This document shows positions 10,585 to 19,562 of a DNA stretch of 64,000 nt, piece by piece. This DNA is from UBA11400 sp964473555. GTDB taxonomy: Bacteria; Bacteroidota; Rhodothermia; Balneolales; HLUCCA01. The position numbers and the translations under genes are program-made. The stretch is from NCBI GenBank assembly GCA_964473555.1, contig CAYYPL010000009.1, forward strand, positions 34,369 to 98,368, written 5' to 3'. The notes below the pieces were generated by a model. That model did not search any database. It saw nothing but the letters and a program-made list of their open reading frames with translations, and was not told the DNA's origin. Each line of letters starts with the position of its first letter. Position 1 is the stretch's first letter.

Positions 10585-11421
10585 ATGCAGAAACGCAAAC
10601 TTGATGTAGCAGTGCTGTCAGACATCCACCTAGGAACGTACGGCTGTCACGCCAGAGAAGTGAACAGATACCTGAAAAGCATCGATCCAAAAATCCTGAT
10701 CCTAAACGGAGACATTATCGATGCCTGGCAATTTAAAAAATACTACTTCCCCGATGACCACATCAAAGTAGTTCGAAGAATTCTCAAAATGATGATGTCC
10801 GGTACCGAGATCTATTACCTCACCGGTAATCACGATGAAGTACTTCGGAAATTTTCGGATGCCTCCTTCGGAAATTTCCACCTAAAAGATCGATTATTGC
10901 TCGAAATAGATGGACAAAAGATCTGGTTCTTTCACGGAGATGTGTTCGACGTGACCATGCGCTATTCAAAATTTATCGCAAAACTGGGTGCCACTGGATA
11001 TGATCTACTCATTATGGTGAACAGATTTGTAAATTTTATTTCAACAAGCCTTGGAAGAGGGAAAATGTCCCTTTCAAAACGCATCAAAGACAAGGTAAAA
11101 AGCGCTGTTACATTTATTTCAGACTTCGAGCTGACAGCCACAGAATTGGCCATCGAAAATAATTACGATGCCGTGGTTTGTGGACACATTCATCGTCCTA
11201 ATATTAAAAGATACGCCAATGAGTTCGGTTCTGTTGCCTATATGAATTCGGGTGATTGGATCGAAAATCTCACGGCATTGGAATACAAAAAAGGGGAATG
11301 GACGCTATTCCATTATCGTGAAGAAGAGTTTACCCACATTGACGAGTATTTCCCTGAACCACCCGAAACGGTCGAAATGAACTTGCACGAATCCGTACTC
11401 AAACAAGTACTATTCAAATAA
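10585..11421 (+). CDS. LpxH-like metallophosphoesterase (UDP-2,3-diacylglucosamine diphosphatase family)
   Basis: This 278-residue calcineurin-type phosphoesterase has all five metal motifs in order: SDIHLG (Asp13, His15), NGDIIDAW, GNHDE, FHGDVFD and CGHIHRP. This pattern and length match the LpxH-like family that splits UDP-2,3-diacylglucosamine in lipid A synthesis, but no other lpx gene is nearby and the exact substrate is inferred. The stop is 4 nt before the start of a glycosyltransferase gene, so the two are probably cotranscribed and may act on the same envelope glycolipid. Confidence 0.82.
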   Translation: MQKRKLDVAVLSDIHLGTYGCHAREVNRYLKSIDPKILILNGDIIDAWQFKKYYFPDDHIKVVRRILKMMMSGTEIYYLTGNHDEVLRKFSDASFGNFHLKDRLLLEIDGQKIWFFHGDVFDVTMRYSKFIAKLGATGYDLLIMVNRFVNFISTSLGRGKMSLSKRIKDKVKSAVTFISDFELTATELAIENNYDAVVCGHIHRPNIKRYANEFGSVAYMNSGDWIENLTALEYKKGEWTLFHYREEEFTHIDEYFPEPPETVEMNLHESVLKQVLFK

Positions 11422-11425
11422 ATTC

Positions 11426-12442
11426 ATGAACGTACTATACGCTATCCAGGGAACAGGAAACGGCCACATTTCCAGAGCCAGGGAATTCATCCCGATACTC
11501 AAACAACTGGTAAATCTGGACGTGATGGTCAGCGGTACAAGCGCAGAAGTAGATCCAGGACACCCGATCAAGTTCAAATTTCCTGGGATCAGTTATACCT
11601 TCGGGAAAACTGGGGGCGTTGATTATCTCGACACGCTGCTCAATTTCCAACCTACCGCATTTCTAAATGATGTCATGCAACTCGACCTGAGCAGTTACGA
11701 CCTGATCGTAAATGACTACGAACCGGTCACAGCATGGGCTTGCAAACGTGCCGGACTACCATGTATCGGACTCAGTCATCAGGCTGCATTTTTGTCGGAT
11801 AAAACACCTAGACCTGCTGTAAAAAATCCAGCTACAGAATGGCTGTTCCGATACTATGCCCCCACCTCGAGTGCGGTTGGATTTCACTACAAAGCCTATG
11901 ACTCATTCATCACAACCCCGGTAATTCGTAAGGAAGTCCGGGATCTGGTACCAGTGAAGAGCAATCTGATTACGGTCTATTTACCCGCCTACAGCGAAGA
12001 AATTCTGATCCCATTCTTTCGTCAGTTCAACGACTACAAATGGATCATCTTCTCCAAACACTCCAAATCAGTGCAAAAACTCGACAACATTGAAGTATTT
12101 CCTGTAAATAACCAGTTGTATCTGAAGTGTCTTGAAGCATCAGATGGATTACTTTGCGGAGCTGGATTTGAAGCACCCGCTGAAGCCCTTTACCTGGGTA
12201 AACGCCTGTTGGTAATACCCATGCTGGGTCAATACGAGCAGCAATGCAACGCCGAAGCACTCAAACAGTTTGATGTGTCAACAGCCCAACGTATCGATCA
12301 AGGATTCGCCGATGTGTTAAGTGATTGGCTGTCAAAACCCAGACATGAGCCTATCCATTTTCCGGATGAATCACACCAGATTATAGAGAAGATACTAAGT
12401 GGAGCCCATATCGGTTCTCCACGTAGTGATTTCAGTGCTTAG
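11426..12442 (+). CDS. GT-B glycosyltransferase-like protein
   Basis: This 338-residue protein has the MurG/GT28-like beginning (IQGTGNGHISRARE) and a C-terminal donor-binding region with CGAGFEAPAEALYLGKRLLVIP, followed by EQQCNAEAL, typical of UDP-sugar GT-B enzymes. No membrane helix is evident. It begins 4 nt after the LpxH-like gene, suggesting a joint role in glycolipid or lipid A-related metabolism (inference). Its last 4 nt overlap the end of hflC, which runs towards it. Confidence 0.78.
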   Translation: MNVLYAIQGTGNGHISRAREFIPILKQLVNLDVMVSGTSAEVDPGHPIKFKFPGISYTFGKTGGVDYLDTLLNFQPTAFLNDVMQLDLSSYDLIVNDYEPVTAWACKRAGLPCIGLSHQAAFLSDKTPRPAVKNPATEWLFRYYAPTSSAVGFHYKAYDSFITTPVIRKEVRDLVPVKSNLITVYLPAYSEEILIPFFRQFNDYKWIIFSKHSKSVQKLDNIEVFPVNNQLYLKCLEASDGLLCGAGFEAPAEALYLGKRLLVIPMLGQYEQQCNAEALKQFDVSTAQRIDQGFADVLSDWLSKPRHEPIHFPDESHQIIEKILSGAHIGSPRSDFSA

Positions 12443-13377
12443 GGTTTACTAAGTAATTTAAACAACTCGCTATCAGTAGATAGTACGACTGTTGTATTCG
12501 TATCTAATGAAGCTTCAAGGGCTTCCAATCCTTTCAAAAACGAGTACAACTCTCTGGACTGAGCGGTCCTGTTATACGCACCTGCATAGATCGATGTCGC
12601 TTCGGCATCCGCTCTACCTCGTATTTCCTGAGCCTGACGTGCCGCCTCAGACTGTATTGCCGCCAGTTCTCGCTCTTTCTCCCCTTCAATCTTCTGTGCC
12701 TCACCCTGTCCTTCAGATCTGAACAAATCCGCAATCTGATTTCTTTCTGAAATCATACGCTGATTGATACTTTCACGCACTTCATCCACGTAGTTCATGC
12801 GTTTAAACCGAAAATCAAGTATCCTGATACCTAGGTCAGCTGTTCTGTCATTCGCCCGTTGAAGTACGATCGCTTCGATTGCGTCCCTGCCAATTGCTAT
12901 ACTTTCCAGCACATCCAGTTCCTCCAGAAACTCTTCGGTCTGCTCCGGAGTTCTGTTTGTCGAACGCACAAGCTCAATTAAATCATGGCTGGCAACCGCG
13001 TTTCTGGTTTCCCCATCCAGAATGTCTGAAATCCTGGACTGCGCACCACGCTCGTCACGTAACCGAATAAAAAACTGCAAGGGATCGGTGATCTCCCAAC
13101 GAGCATAACTATCTACGAAAATAAACTTCTTGTCTTTGGTTGGGACCTGGTTCGCATCTCCATCCCACTCCAGATAACGTTTGTCAAAGTAACTCACTTT
13201 TTGAATGAATGGTATTTTCGCACTCAGGCCCGGCTCTGTTTTGGGTTCACCTATCGGCCGACCGAACTGGGTCACGATGACTTGTTGGGTTTCTTCAATC
13301 ACATAAACGGAATCAAAAACAGCTACAAAACCAACGATCCCCAGGATAATTGCAAGTATTACTATAAAATTTTTCAT
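12439..13377 (-). CDS. hflC: HflC, SPFH-family modulator of FtsH protease
   Basis: HflC is a membrane protein that forms a cage with HflK around the FtsH protease. The 312-residue protein has one N-terminal membrane helix (about 4-24) with the SPFH/band-7 domain outside: VIVTQFGRPIGEPKTEPGLSAKIPF, then a charged helical region with RADAEATSIYAGAYN. Its ATG overlaps the hflK stop in a TAATG junction, so the pair is translationally coupled. The 3' end overlaps the convergent glycosyltransferase gene by 4 nt with no terminator visible. Confidence 0.92.
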   Translation of the reverse strand: MKNFIVILAIILGIVGFVAVFDSVYVIEETQQVIVTQFGRPIGEPKTEPGLSAKIPFIQKVSYFDKRYLEWDGDANQVPTKDKKFIFVDSYARWEITDPLQFFIRLRDERGAQSRISDILDGETRNAVASHDLIELVRSTNRTPEQTEEFLEELDVLESIAIGRDAIEAIVLQRANDRTADLGIRILDFRFKRMNYVDEVRESINQRMISERNQIADLFRSEGQGEAQKIEGEKERELAAIQSEAARQAQEIRGRADAEATSIYAGAYNRTAQSRELYSFLKGLEALEASLDTNTTVVLSTDSELFKLLSKP

Positions 13378-14372
13378 TAATTGGTTCTCCTGTTGGTGTT
13401 GTTCTGAGCATTCAATTGAAGCAGAGGTAGCAGATTATTCCCTTGTTCATCAACAATCACTTTGTTGCCGATTTTGGGCATAATTCGGGTCATCGTCTCA
13501 AGGTACAACCGTTTTTTAGTAACTTCAGGAGCTTTGATATACTCTTCATAGAGCGAAATAAACCGCACTGTTTCACCCCTGGCTCCATTAACTCTGTTAA
13601 GGGCATAGGCTTCCGCCTGCTGGATAGTCTGTTGTGCTTCCCCTCTGGCCCTTGGGATAACACGGTTAAACTCAGCTTGTCCCTGATTGATGAGCGTTTC
13701 TCGCTGTTGTTGGGCTTCATTGACCGCATTAAAAGAAGGCTTCACTGGATCAGGGGGATTCACATCCTGCAGTACCACCTGATCAATAGTAATTCCATTT
13801 TCATACTCATTACACAATTCCTGAAGTAATCTCTCCACAGAGGAAGCAATCTCTACTCGACCCACAGTAAGTACTTCATTCACGGTACGATCACCTACTA
13901 CCTTTCGTACTGCCGATTCAGACATATCCCGCAGCGTTTTCTCTGCATTTCTGACTTTAAACAGAAATAAATAGGGATCCGAAATCCGGTACTGAACCAC
14001 CCATTCAACATCAGCAAGGTTCAAATCGCCGGTCAACATCAAGGATTCGTCGACATAGTCAGCTTTAGTATAGGTAGAACGGACCCCTGAAGATGTCGTT
14101 CTGAATCCAAATTCCTGTTTGAGTTGTCGTTCAACAGGTATTTTATCCACCGACTCTATGCCAAACGGCATTTTGAAGTTTAAACCTGGCTCAACAGTAC
14201 GTTCATACTTCCCGAATCGAACGACCACACCTACCTCTTCCGGACCAACCGTATAAATAGAGGTAATAAGTCCGATCAGCACAAGCAGCCCAATCAAAAT
14301 TGGCCTGATAAATTTCCGGAGCAACTTTAACTCAGGAGGGACACTCATCCCCGGCATATTCGTTTTAGTCAT
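13377..14372 (-). CDS. hflK: HflK, SPFH-family modulator of FtsH protease
   Basis: HflK is the partner of HflC in the membrane complex that controls FtsH. It has 331 residues, one membrane helix at about 24-45, then the band-7 domain beginning YTVGPEEVGVVVRFGKYERTV, and a long Gln/Arg-rich helical region with EAQQTIQQAEAYALNRVNGA. It lacks the extended Gly-rich N-terminus found in enterobacterial HflK, which is usual outside Proteobacteria. It precedes hflC directly; ftsH is not in the window. Confidence 0.92.
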   Translation of the reverse strand: MTKTNMPGMSVPPELKLLRKFIRPILIGLLVLIGLITSIYTVGPEEVGVVVRFGKYERTVEPGLNFKMPFGIESVDKIPVERQLKQEFGFRTTSSGVRSTYTKADYVDESLMLTGDLNLADVEWVVQYRISDPYLFLFKVRNAEKTLRDMSESAVRKVVGDRTVNEVLTVGRVEIASSVERLLQELCNEYENGITIDQVVLQDVNPPDPVKPSFNAVNEAQQQRETLINQGQAEFNRVIPRARGEAQQTIQQAEAYALNRVNGARGETVRFISLYEEYIKAPEVTKKRLYLETMTRIMPKIGNKVIVDEQGNNLLPLLQLNAQNNTNRRTN

Positions 14373-14438
14373 AGTTTTTTGTTTTTAGGGGTTATTAAGC
14401 AACGATTCCAAAGAATTGACCATGTTCACAGATATGAG

Positions 14439-16979
14439 TTATACTCTCAGAACAACAACCGTCAAATCGTCTGCTAACTCGTAATTGCTAAAATTCAGCA
14501 TTCTTTTTTTGATAAACTCACACATCTCCGAAGCGGATCGATACTCGGCTACTGCCTGTTCACATAACTCAGGCACGTTAGCATAATCAAACAATTCTCT
14601 ATTTCCAGATTTAGCTTCTGGTAATCCATCAGAATAAAAAAACACGGTGTCACCCGATTCCAACTGCATGTGTGAATCATTGTAGGTCACATGAGCCCTG
14701 ATTCCCATCGGGAACCTGGGTAGCGCTGAACTCAGTAGGCTGGCCTTACCATTTCTTACCAGAATGGGCTGGCAATGCCCGGCATTAACGTACTCAAGCA
14801 GTCCGTTACCCATGTTGTACTTCGCCAATATACAGGTCACAAACATCTGCCTCTCTACACGCTCATATAAAAGCCCGTTCACATCACTAACTATCTTAGC
14901 TGGATCACAATCCTGACTCCGGACTCTGGATAAGAGCAATCCACTGGTAAATATTGCAGTAAGTGCAGCTTTCATTCCCTTACCTGACACATCAACAATC
15001 GTTACAAACAACTCATCCCCATGACCATAATCATTAACCCTGAGTACATGTTCATAAAAATCACCACCTACATCAAACGAGGGTATAAAAAAACCTTTCA
15101 CATCCACCCCCTTGATTTCAGGGGCAGACTTGGGTAACAACGCATACTGCGATTCCTTGGCAATCTGGAACTCTCTTTCCAGCCGCATCTGCTTTTTCAA
15201 CTTCTGCTCGTATTCGGGAATAAACTGATCATCGTGCAGTGAGTTTCTTCCAAAATGATGAAAAACCAGTCCAACAATGAAAGGAATCGCCAGGGAGAGA
15301 AGCAGGAAAAAACCGTTCAAATGAACCGATTCGTCCGTAGATCCCAGATACACAAACACACGTACCACAACGAACATAACCCAGATACTTACGGCTGCAG
15401 TGATAATACCATAGTACTTGAAGGCCAATATAACAGGTCCAATCATCAGGATATAAACAATCCACTGCTCATACCAAATCCCCGTAATGTCTACAAAGTT
15501 GTACCCCTGTGAAATAAAGAGGGCCGATACAACCGAGGCTAGTCCAACCTGAACTACAGATTTTCCTACAACACTCATAAGTACCGAAGTGACCAGAGCA
15601 ACGACTCCAAACGTGGTGAACCAGGTGTAAAGCCAGCTGTTCAACAATGTGGTTACCCACGGAAACGTACTTGACGGATCCATAAATCCAAGCTGACCAT
15701 CGTATTGAAAGTAAACAAGCCTGAAAAAATACATCCCAATTGCCCACGTCGCCAGCGACAATCCAGCATAACCGTATCCAGCAAGCATCGCTTTTCCAAT
15801 TTTTTGCTGAAATAGATTTCCTCGCCATAGAGCATCTATATGGGGAATCTGTTCCTGGTTCTGTTTCCGGGCTATACCCTCCCAGGCCAGATAAGCAAGA
15901 GCAAACAGTGCACCACCCAGTAAAGCGACAAACACATACAACAGGATGTCGATCATCACCATCGAATCCGACAAAATATTGTAGTACAGATTTTGAAGCG
16001 CCAATATTCTGTATCCAATGTATCCCACGGCCGAAACACTGAGTAATATCAATGCTCTCGCCCAAATCACCTCACCCTTGAATACCTGGCGAAGTCCTGT
16101 TACTACAATCAGTAATACCGATACAGACACCGATACCACAGAAAATATAATCTCCCCGGATGAAACTTCATCAGGTCCGTTATCCGGATGATCTAATTCA
16201 TGATAAGATGCATAAAAACGGACCGGCTGAATCCCATGCACTGTATTTGCAGTTGTTAAACCACCACCTACACCCGCAACTGACTTTTCAACAGGCTTGT
16301 AGGTCAGCGATAATTTAACCGGGCCAGTGCCACGATCTGTACCCGCTTCCCAGGTCAAGGTACGGGTACCATCTTGATCATCACTTTGAGGATTTGATTC
16401 TGGGTTGTAGAAATCACGTTGAAGTGATACAATAGGCAGGGTATCACTCAACACATATTTTTGAGGATCATATCCAAATGATTCTACAATGAATCCCGTC
16501 GCTTCGATGAGATCAATCCCCGTAACGAAACTGTCATTAGAATCCGGATTCCCTCTGAATGTTCTTACCCTCCCCTGCATATCAAAGGATAACATTGCTT
16601 TGCCGATTTGCCCGAAGAGAACTTCATCACTCGTGATGGAGGTGACTTCTTCATAAGTACCTGCATACATTACCCCCCACCCACTTAGAGGGACACCCGA
16701 TCCTCGGATCTCGACGGGACTTGTGAGCTGAAGTCCAGACTCTGGATCAATTTTGTCTTCGTACAGTTCAATACGCTGATATCGGCGTGCCATTGCCCGA
16801 ACACCTGCTGTATCCATCCCCAAAGACACCAGTTTTTCAAAACCACTGGCTTCGACGTGATCTCTGTTCAGTTCAATGGGCGAATGTGTGTTAAAATCGA
16901 TCGAAGGCCTGAGTAACAAGAACAAAATTAACCCCAGCGCACCAATGTAAACAATTATGTAAACTGACCTTAAATACAA
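14439..16979 (-). CDS. Polytopic membrane protein with C-terminal SpoIIE/PP2C phosphatase
   Basis: This 846-residue protein combines an N-terminal membrane helix (about 7-24), a large extracytoplasmic region (about 25-275), a multi-helix membrane part (about 278-595), a short charged helical linker (EYEQKLKKQMRLEREFQIAK), and a SpoIIE-type Ser/Thr phosphatase domain to the end. The phosphatase metal motifs are visible: FDVGGDFYE, DVSGKGMKAAL, NAGHCQPIL, YSDGLPEAK and DDLTVVV. Such phosphatases usually act on anti-anti-sigma factors, but none lies next to the gene. It stands alone between hflK and a bacilliredoxin. Confidence 0.85.
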   Translation of the reverse strand: MYLRSVYIIVYIGALGLILFLLLRPSIDFNTHSPIELNRDHVEASGFEKLVSLGMDTAGVRAMARRYQRIELYEDKIDPESGLQLTSPVEIRGSGVPLSGWGVMYAGTYEEVTSITSDEVLFGQIGKAMLSFDMQGRVRTFRGNPDSNDSFVTGIDLIEATGFIVESFGYDPQKYVLSDTLPIVSLQRDFYNPESNPQSDDQDGTRTLTWEAGTDRGTGPVKLSLTYKPVEKSVAGVGGGLTTANTVHGIQPVRFYASYHELDHPDNGPDEVSSGEIIFSVVSVSVSVLLIVVTGLRQVFKGEVIWARALILLSVSAVGYIGYRILALQNLYYNILSDSMVMIDILLYVFVALLGGALFALAYLAWEGIARKQNQEQIPHIDALWRGNLFQQKIGKAMLAGYGYAGLSLATWAIGMYFFRLVYFQYDGQLGFMDPSSTFPWVTTLLNSWLYTWFTTFGVVALVTSVLMSVVGKSVVQVGLASVVSALFISQGYNFVDITGIWYEQWIVYILMIGPVILAFKYYGIITAAVSIWVMFVVVRVFVYLGSTDESVHLNGFFLLLSLAIPFIVGLVFHHFGRNSLHDDQFIPEYEQKLKKQMRLEREFQIAKESQYALLPKSAPEIKGVDVKGFFIPSFDVGGDFYEHVLRVNDYGHGDELFVTIVDVSGKGMKAALTAIFTSGLLLSRVRSQDCDPAKIVSDVNGLLYERVERQMFVTCILAKYNMGNGLLEYVNAGHCQPILVRNGKASLLSSALPRFPMGIRAHVTYNDSHMQLESGDTVFFYSDGLPEAKSGNRELFDYANVPELCEQAVAEYRSASEMCEFIKKRMLNFSNYELADDLTVVVLRV

Positions 16980-17155
16980 CGATTTGATTAGATTAATTCG
17001 TGGTTAACTGAATAATAACGATTACCGACTACATACGCATGCACTCATGAATTGTTCAATGGCGAATCCTCATTTAAATGTAGCATGCGACCTGCTGTAG
17101 TTGATGAATTAAAAACGAAAACACAACTAAATTGGTATATCACCTGGTATGAAAT

Positions 17156-17190
17156 AAAAAATCCCGCAAAGAATGTTCCCTGCGGGATTT
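17156..17190 (-). terminator. Terminator after the bacilliredoxin gene
   Basis: On the minus strand the stem AAATCCCGCA / TGCGGGATTT is followed by a T run and starts about 24 nt after the bacilliredoxin stop. Confidence 0.9.
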
Positions 17191-17213
17191 GATGTAGGGA
17201 AACGCCTGTGTGA

Positions 17214-17642
17214 TTAACAGAATGCGTTGAAAATCATGACCAGATCATTGGCGACTTCCTGAGCTGATCTGCCTTCCACACGATGTCTTGGTACCATCGC
17301 CTTAATCTCTCCATCTTTAAAGAATGCAAACGATGGCGATGAAGGAGGAAATTCACTGAAATATCCACGCGCACGCTCCGTAGCTTCCCGATCCTGACCA
17401 GCAAAAACGGTGTAGAGCATATCCGGCACCTTCGCATTTTGAAGTGCCATCGCAACACCAGGACGAGCATTCCCCGCCGCACAGCCACACACTGAATTAA
17501 TGACCAATAGCATCGTTCCTGATTTTTTTTCAGCAAAAACAGCATCTACATCTTCAGGGGTTTTAAGTTCTGCAATACCCAAATCCGTGAGTTCAGTTCT
17601 CATCCAGGTGGTATCCGGGCCAATTCCAAATCCAAATTGCAT
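17214..17642 (-). CDS. Bacilliredoxin (BrxA/BrxB, YphP family)
   Basis: This 142-residue thioredoxin-fold protein has the diagnostic CGC active site (Cys52-Gly53-Cys54 in NSVCGCAAG) followed by RPGVAMAL. Bacilliredoxins remove bacillithiol from oxidised protein thiols. Some members act as weak disulfide isomerases. The length and the C-terminal half (PPSSPSFAFFKDGEI, then MVPRHRVEGR) match the family well. The presence of the gene suggests that this organism uses bacillithiol, which is known in Bacteroidota, but no bsh gene is in the window. It is divergent from a lipoprotein gene and has its own terminator. Confidence 0.92.
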   Translation of the reverse strand: MQFGFGIGPDTTWMRTELTDLGIAELKTPEDVDAVFAEKKSGTMLLVINSVCGCAAGNARPGVAMALQNAKVPDMLYTVFAGQDREATERARGYFSEFPPSSPSFAFFKDGEIKAMVPRHRVEGRSAQEVANDLVMIFNAFC

Positions 17643-17685
17643 AAGATTCCTTGTTAGTTGTGTTTTTTGTTTATTTTCTGATGGT

Positions 17686-17693
17686 CAAATATA
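17686..17693 (-). promoter_or_regulatory. Probable -7 element of the bacilliredoxin promoter
   Basis: TATATTTG on the minus strand matches the Bacteroidota -7 consensus TAnnTTTG exactly, about 44 nt upstream of the ATG. No clear TTTG was found at the expected -33 position. Confidence 0.45.
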
Positions 17694-17730
17694 CACATAT
17701 TAATCCAATTTTTGGGAGTAGAACTATCCA

Positions 17731-18594
17731 ATGTCAGTATCCACACAAGCTAAATACACGTATTCCCGTTTACTGCTCTCTGCATTGTTCCTTATTTCCA
17801 TCTCTATGCTGGGATGTACCCGTACCAAAGTGCTGACCAGTAGTGCCATCAATACACCTATTGCTATAGACGGTAACGCAGCCGATTGGCCAATGGATCG
17901 TATCCAGTTGAACTCCGAGGGCGATTACGACCTGTATTTCAGTAACGATGACGAATTTTTGTACGTTTTCCTCGGGCTGAAAAACAACTCGTTGTTTCAA
18001 AACATACAAAAATACGGTCTCTATCTGTATTTCGACTCAGATAAAGAACTGCGTAGATCTTTTGGAATTATGTATCCAGTTGGCGTACTCTCAATCCTGA
18101 GCGAGATTCCCGGTGCACGTAAAGAATATCTGGAAAATCCAGGCTGGGCCAACGCCCCTGAAAACGAACGATTAATCAAATCTATCGAAGCATCCATGGA
18201 AGAACGGGTCATGATGGTACAACGGGTTAACAAGAAAGACCCCGTGAGACCAGTACCCATCGATATCACGGCATTGAAAGCACAATCACTCGAATTGGCA
18301 ATGGACAGAAGTGCCAGCGTGATGTACATCGAGATGAAAATTCCACTTAAATCTTCAAGATCTCGACAGTTCGCTATTGAGGTAAAATCCGGCGCGGATA
18401 TACATTTTGGAGTCGAAGTGGTCCCTCCAACCCTCGAGGAAATCCTGGGCGATGATTTTCGCTCTGAACAGATGAATCCAACCGCAAGAGACCCCTATGG
18501 TAACCGTGTCAGTCAGGCTCAGCGCATCGACCAGCAAATGATGCTTCAACTCAGAGGAGAGTATACCAAATGGAAAAGAATTCGTCTGGAATAA
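17731..18594 (+). CDS. Lipoprotein with a CBM9/DOMON-like N-terminal region
   Basis: This 287-residue exported lipoprotein has a basic and hydrophobic signal peptide ending in the lipobox SMLGC (Cys29). The segment after it (IAIDGNAADWP, then YDLYFSNDDEFLYVFLGLKN) resembles the start of CBM9-like/DOMON domains, a beta-sandwich fold that often binds sugars or haem; here it may only be structural. The C-terminal third is rich in charged residues and has no recognised domain. It is monocistronic with a terminator at 18617-18653. Function is unknown. Confidence 0.75.
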   Translation: MSVSTQAKYTYSRLLLSALFLISISMLGCTRTKVLTSSAINTPIAIDGNAADWPMDRIQLNSEGDYDLYFSNDDEFLYVFLGLKNNSLFQNIQKYGLYLYFDSDKELRRSFGIMYPVGVLSILSEIPGARKEYLENPGWANAPENERLIKSIEASMEERVMMVQRVNKKDPVRPVPIDITALKAQSLELAMDRSASVMYIEMKIPLKSSRSRQFAIEVKSGADIHFGVEVVPPTLEEILGDDFRSEQMNPTARDPYGNRVSQAQRIDQQMMLQLRGEYTKWKRIRLE

Positions 18595-18616
18595 ATCAGT
18601 TCACCTGACTCAGATA

Positions 18617-18653
18617 CAAAAAAGGCTACCAGTCTAATCTGATAGCCTTTTTT
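18617..18653. terminator. Bidirectional terminator between lipoprotein and sod genes
   Basis: The stem AAAAAAGGCTACCAG / CTGATAGCCTTTTTT has A and T tracts on both sides, so it can serve both convergent genes. One base is unpaired. Confidence 0.9.
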
Positions 18654-18678
18654 ATAGTTGCAATCTGATTAACAGATA

Positions 18679-19290
18679 CTATGACTTAGCTGCTGCGTAG
18701 TATTCGGCCACTTTCGTCCAGTTAACCACGTTCCAAAAACTCTTCACATAGTCCGGGCGACGATTTTGGTAGTGCAAATAGTAGGCATGCTCCCAAACAT
18801 CCAGTCCCAGGATTGGTGTTTGACCCATCATTAACGGACTATCCTGATTAGCGGTCGAAGTCACTTCAAGTCCACCATCTTTGTTAATCACCAGCCAGGC
18901 CCAGCCTGAACCAAATCGGGTTGCAGCTGCAGTAGCAAACTTATCTTTAAATGCATCAAAACTTCCGAAAGTTGATTCGATAGCATGAGCCAGTTCACCT
19001 GAAGGTGCTCCGCCAGCATGTGGAGCTAAGATAGTCCAAAACAGACTATGATTGGCATGTCCTCCAGCATTGTTGATGATTGCCTGTTTTTTGTCAGCAG
19101 GTACTGCATCCAGGTGCTGAAGTACTTCTTCTACAGATTTTGATGCCATCGGGTGACCTTCAAGGGCAGCATTTGCGTTATTGATGTATGCCTGATGGTG
19201 CTTGGTATGGTGGATTTCCATGGTACGAGCATCCAGGTGTGGTTCAAGTGCGTCATACGCATAGGTAAGTTCAGGAAGTGTGAAAGCCAT
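18679..19290 (-). CDS. sodA: Superoxide dismutase (Mn/Fe family, Mn-type features)
   Basis: This 203-residue cytoplasmic enzyme dismutates superoxide to oxygen and hydrogen peroxide. Metal ligands are visible as His27 (MEIHHTKHH), a His in NHSLFW, and Asp and His in DVWEHAYYLHYQ. GSGWAWL is the family core. The active-site Gln is carried in the STANQDSPLM segment, the position used by Mn enzymes rather than Fe enzymes, so Mn use is more likely (inference; cambialistic enzymes exist). The gene is a single transcription unit with the terminator at 18617-18653. Confidence 0.95.
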   Translation of the reverse strand: MAFTLPELTYAYDALEPHLDARTMEIHHTKHHQAYINNANAALEGHPMASKSVEEVLQHLDAVPADKKQAIINNAGGHANHSLFWTILAPHAGGAPSGELAHAIESTFGSFDAFKDKFATAAATRFGSGWAWLVINKDGGLEVTSTANQDSPLMMGQTPILGLDVWEHAYYLHYQNRRPDYVKSFWNVVNWTKVAEYYAAAKS

Positions 19291-19562
19291 AATCGTTTTC
19301 CTTGTTTAGTTATGATTCATATTTGGATGTATACGGGGTCAAGCGACAAATCAATCTGTGAGTACGATAGAAATCAATCTGTACGCTGGAGTTTGGAGCG
19401 GTAAACGCTGACCCACTATTTTTCAAAGATTGTTTACGGTTAAAACAACCAAAGATGCGAAATAATTTCAAAGAAAACATCCCGTGAATCTGCTATCTTT
19501 ACATCATTGCGAGGTAGGGATGTAACTTCGTGTTCAGCAAAGTTTAAATACAACCATTTAGT

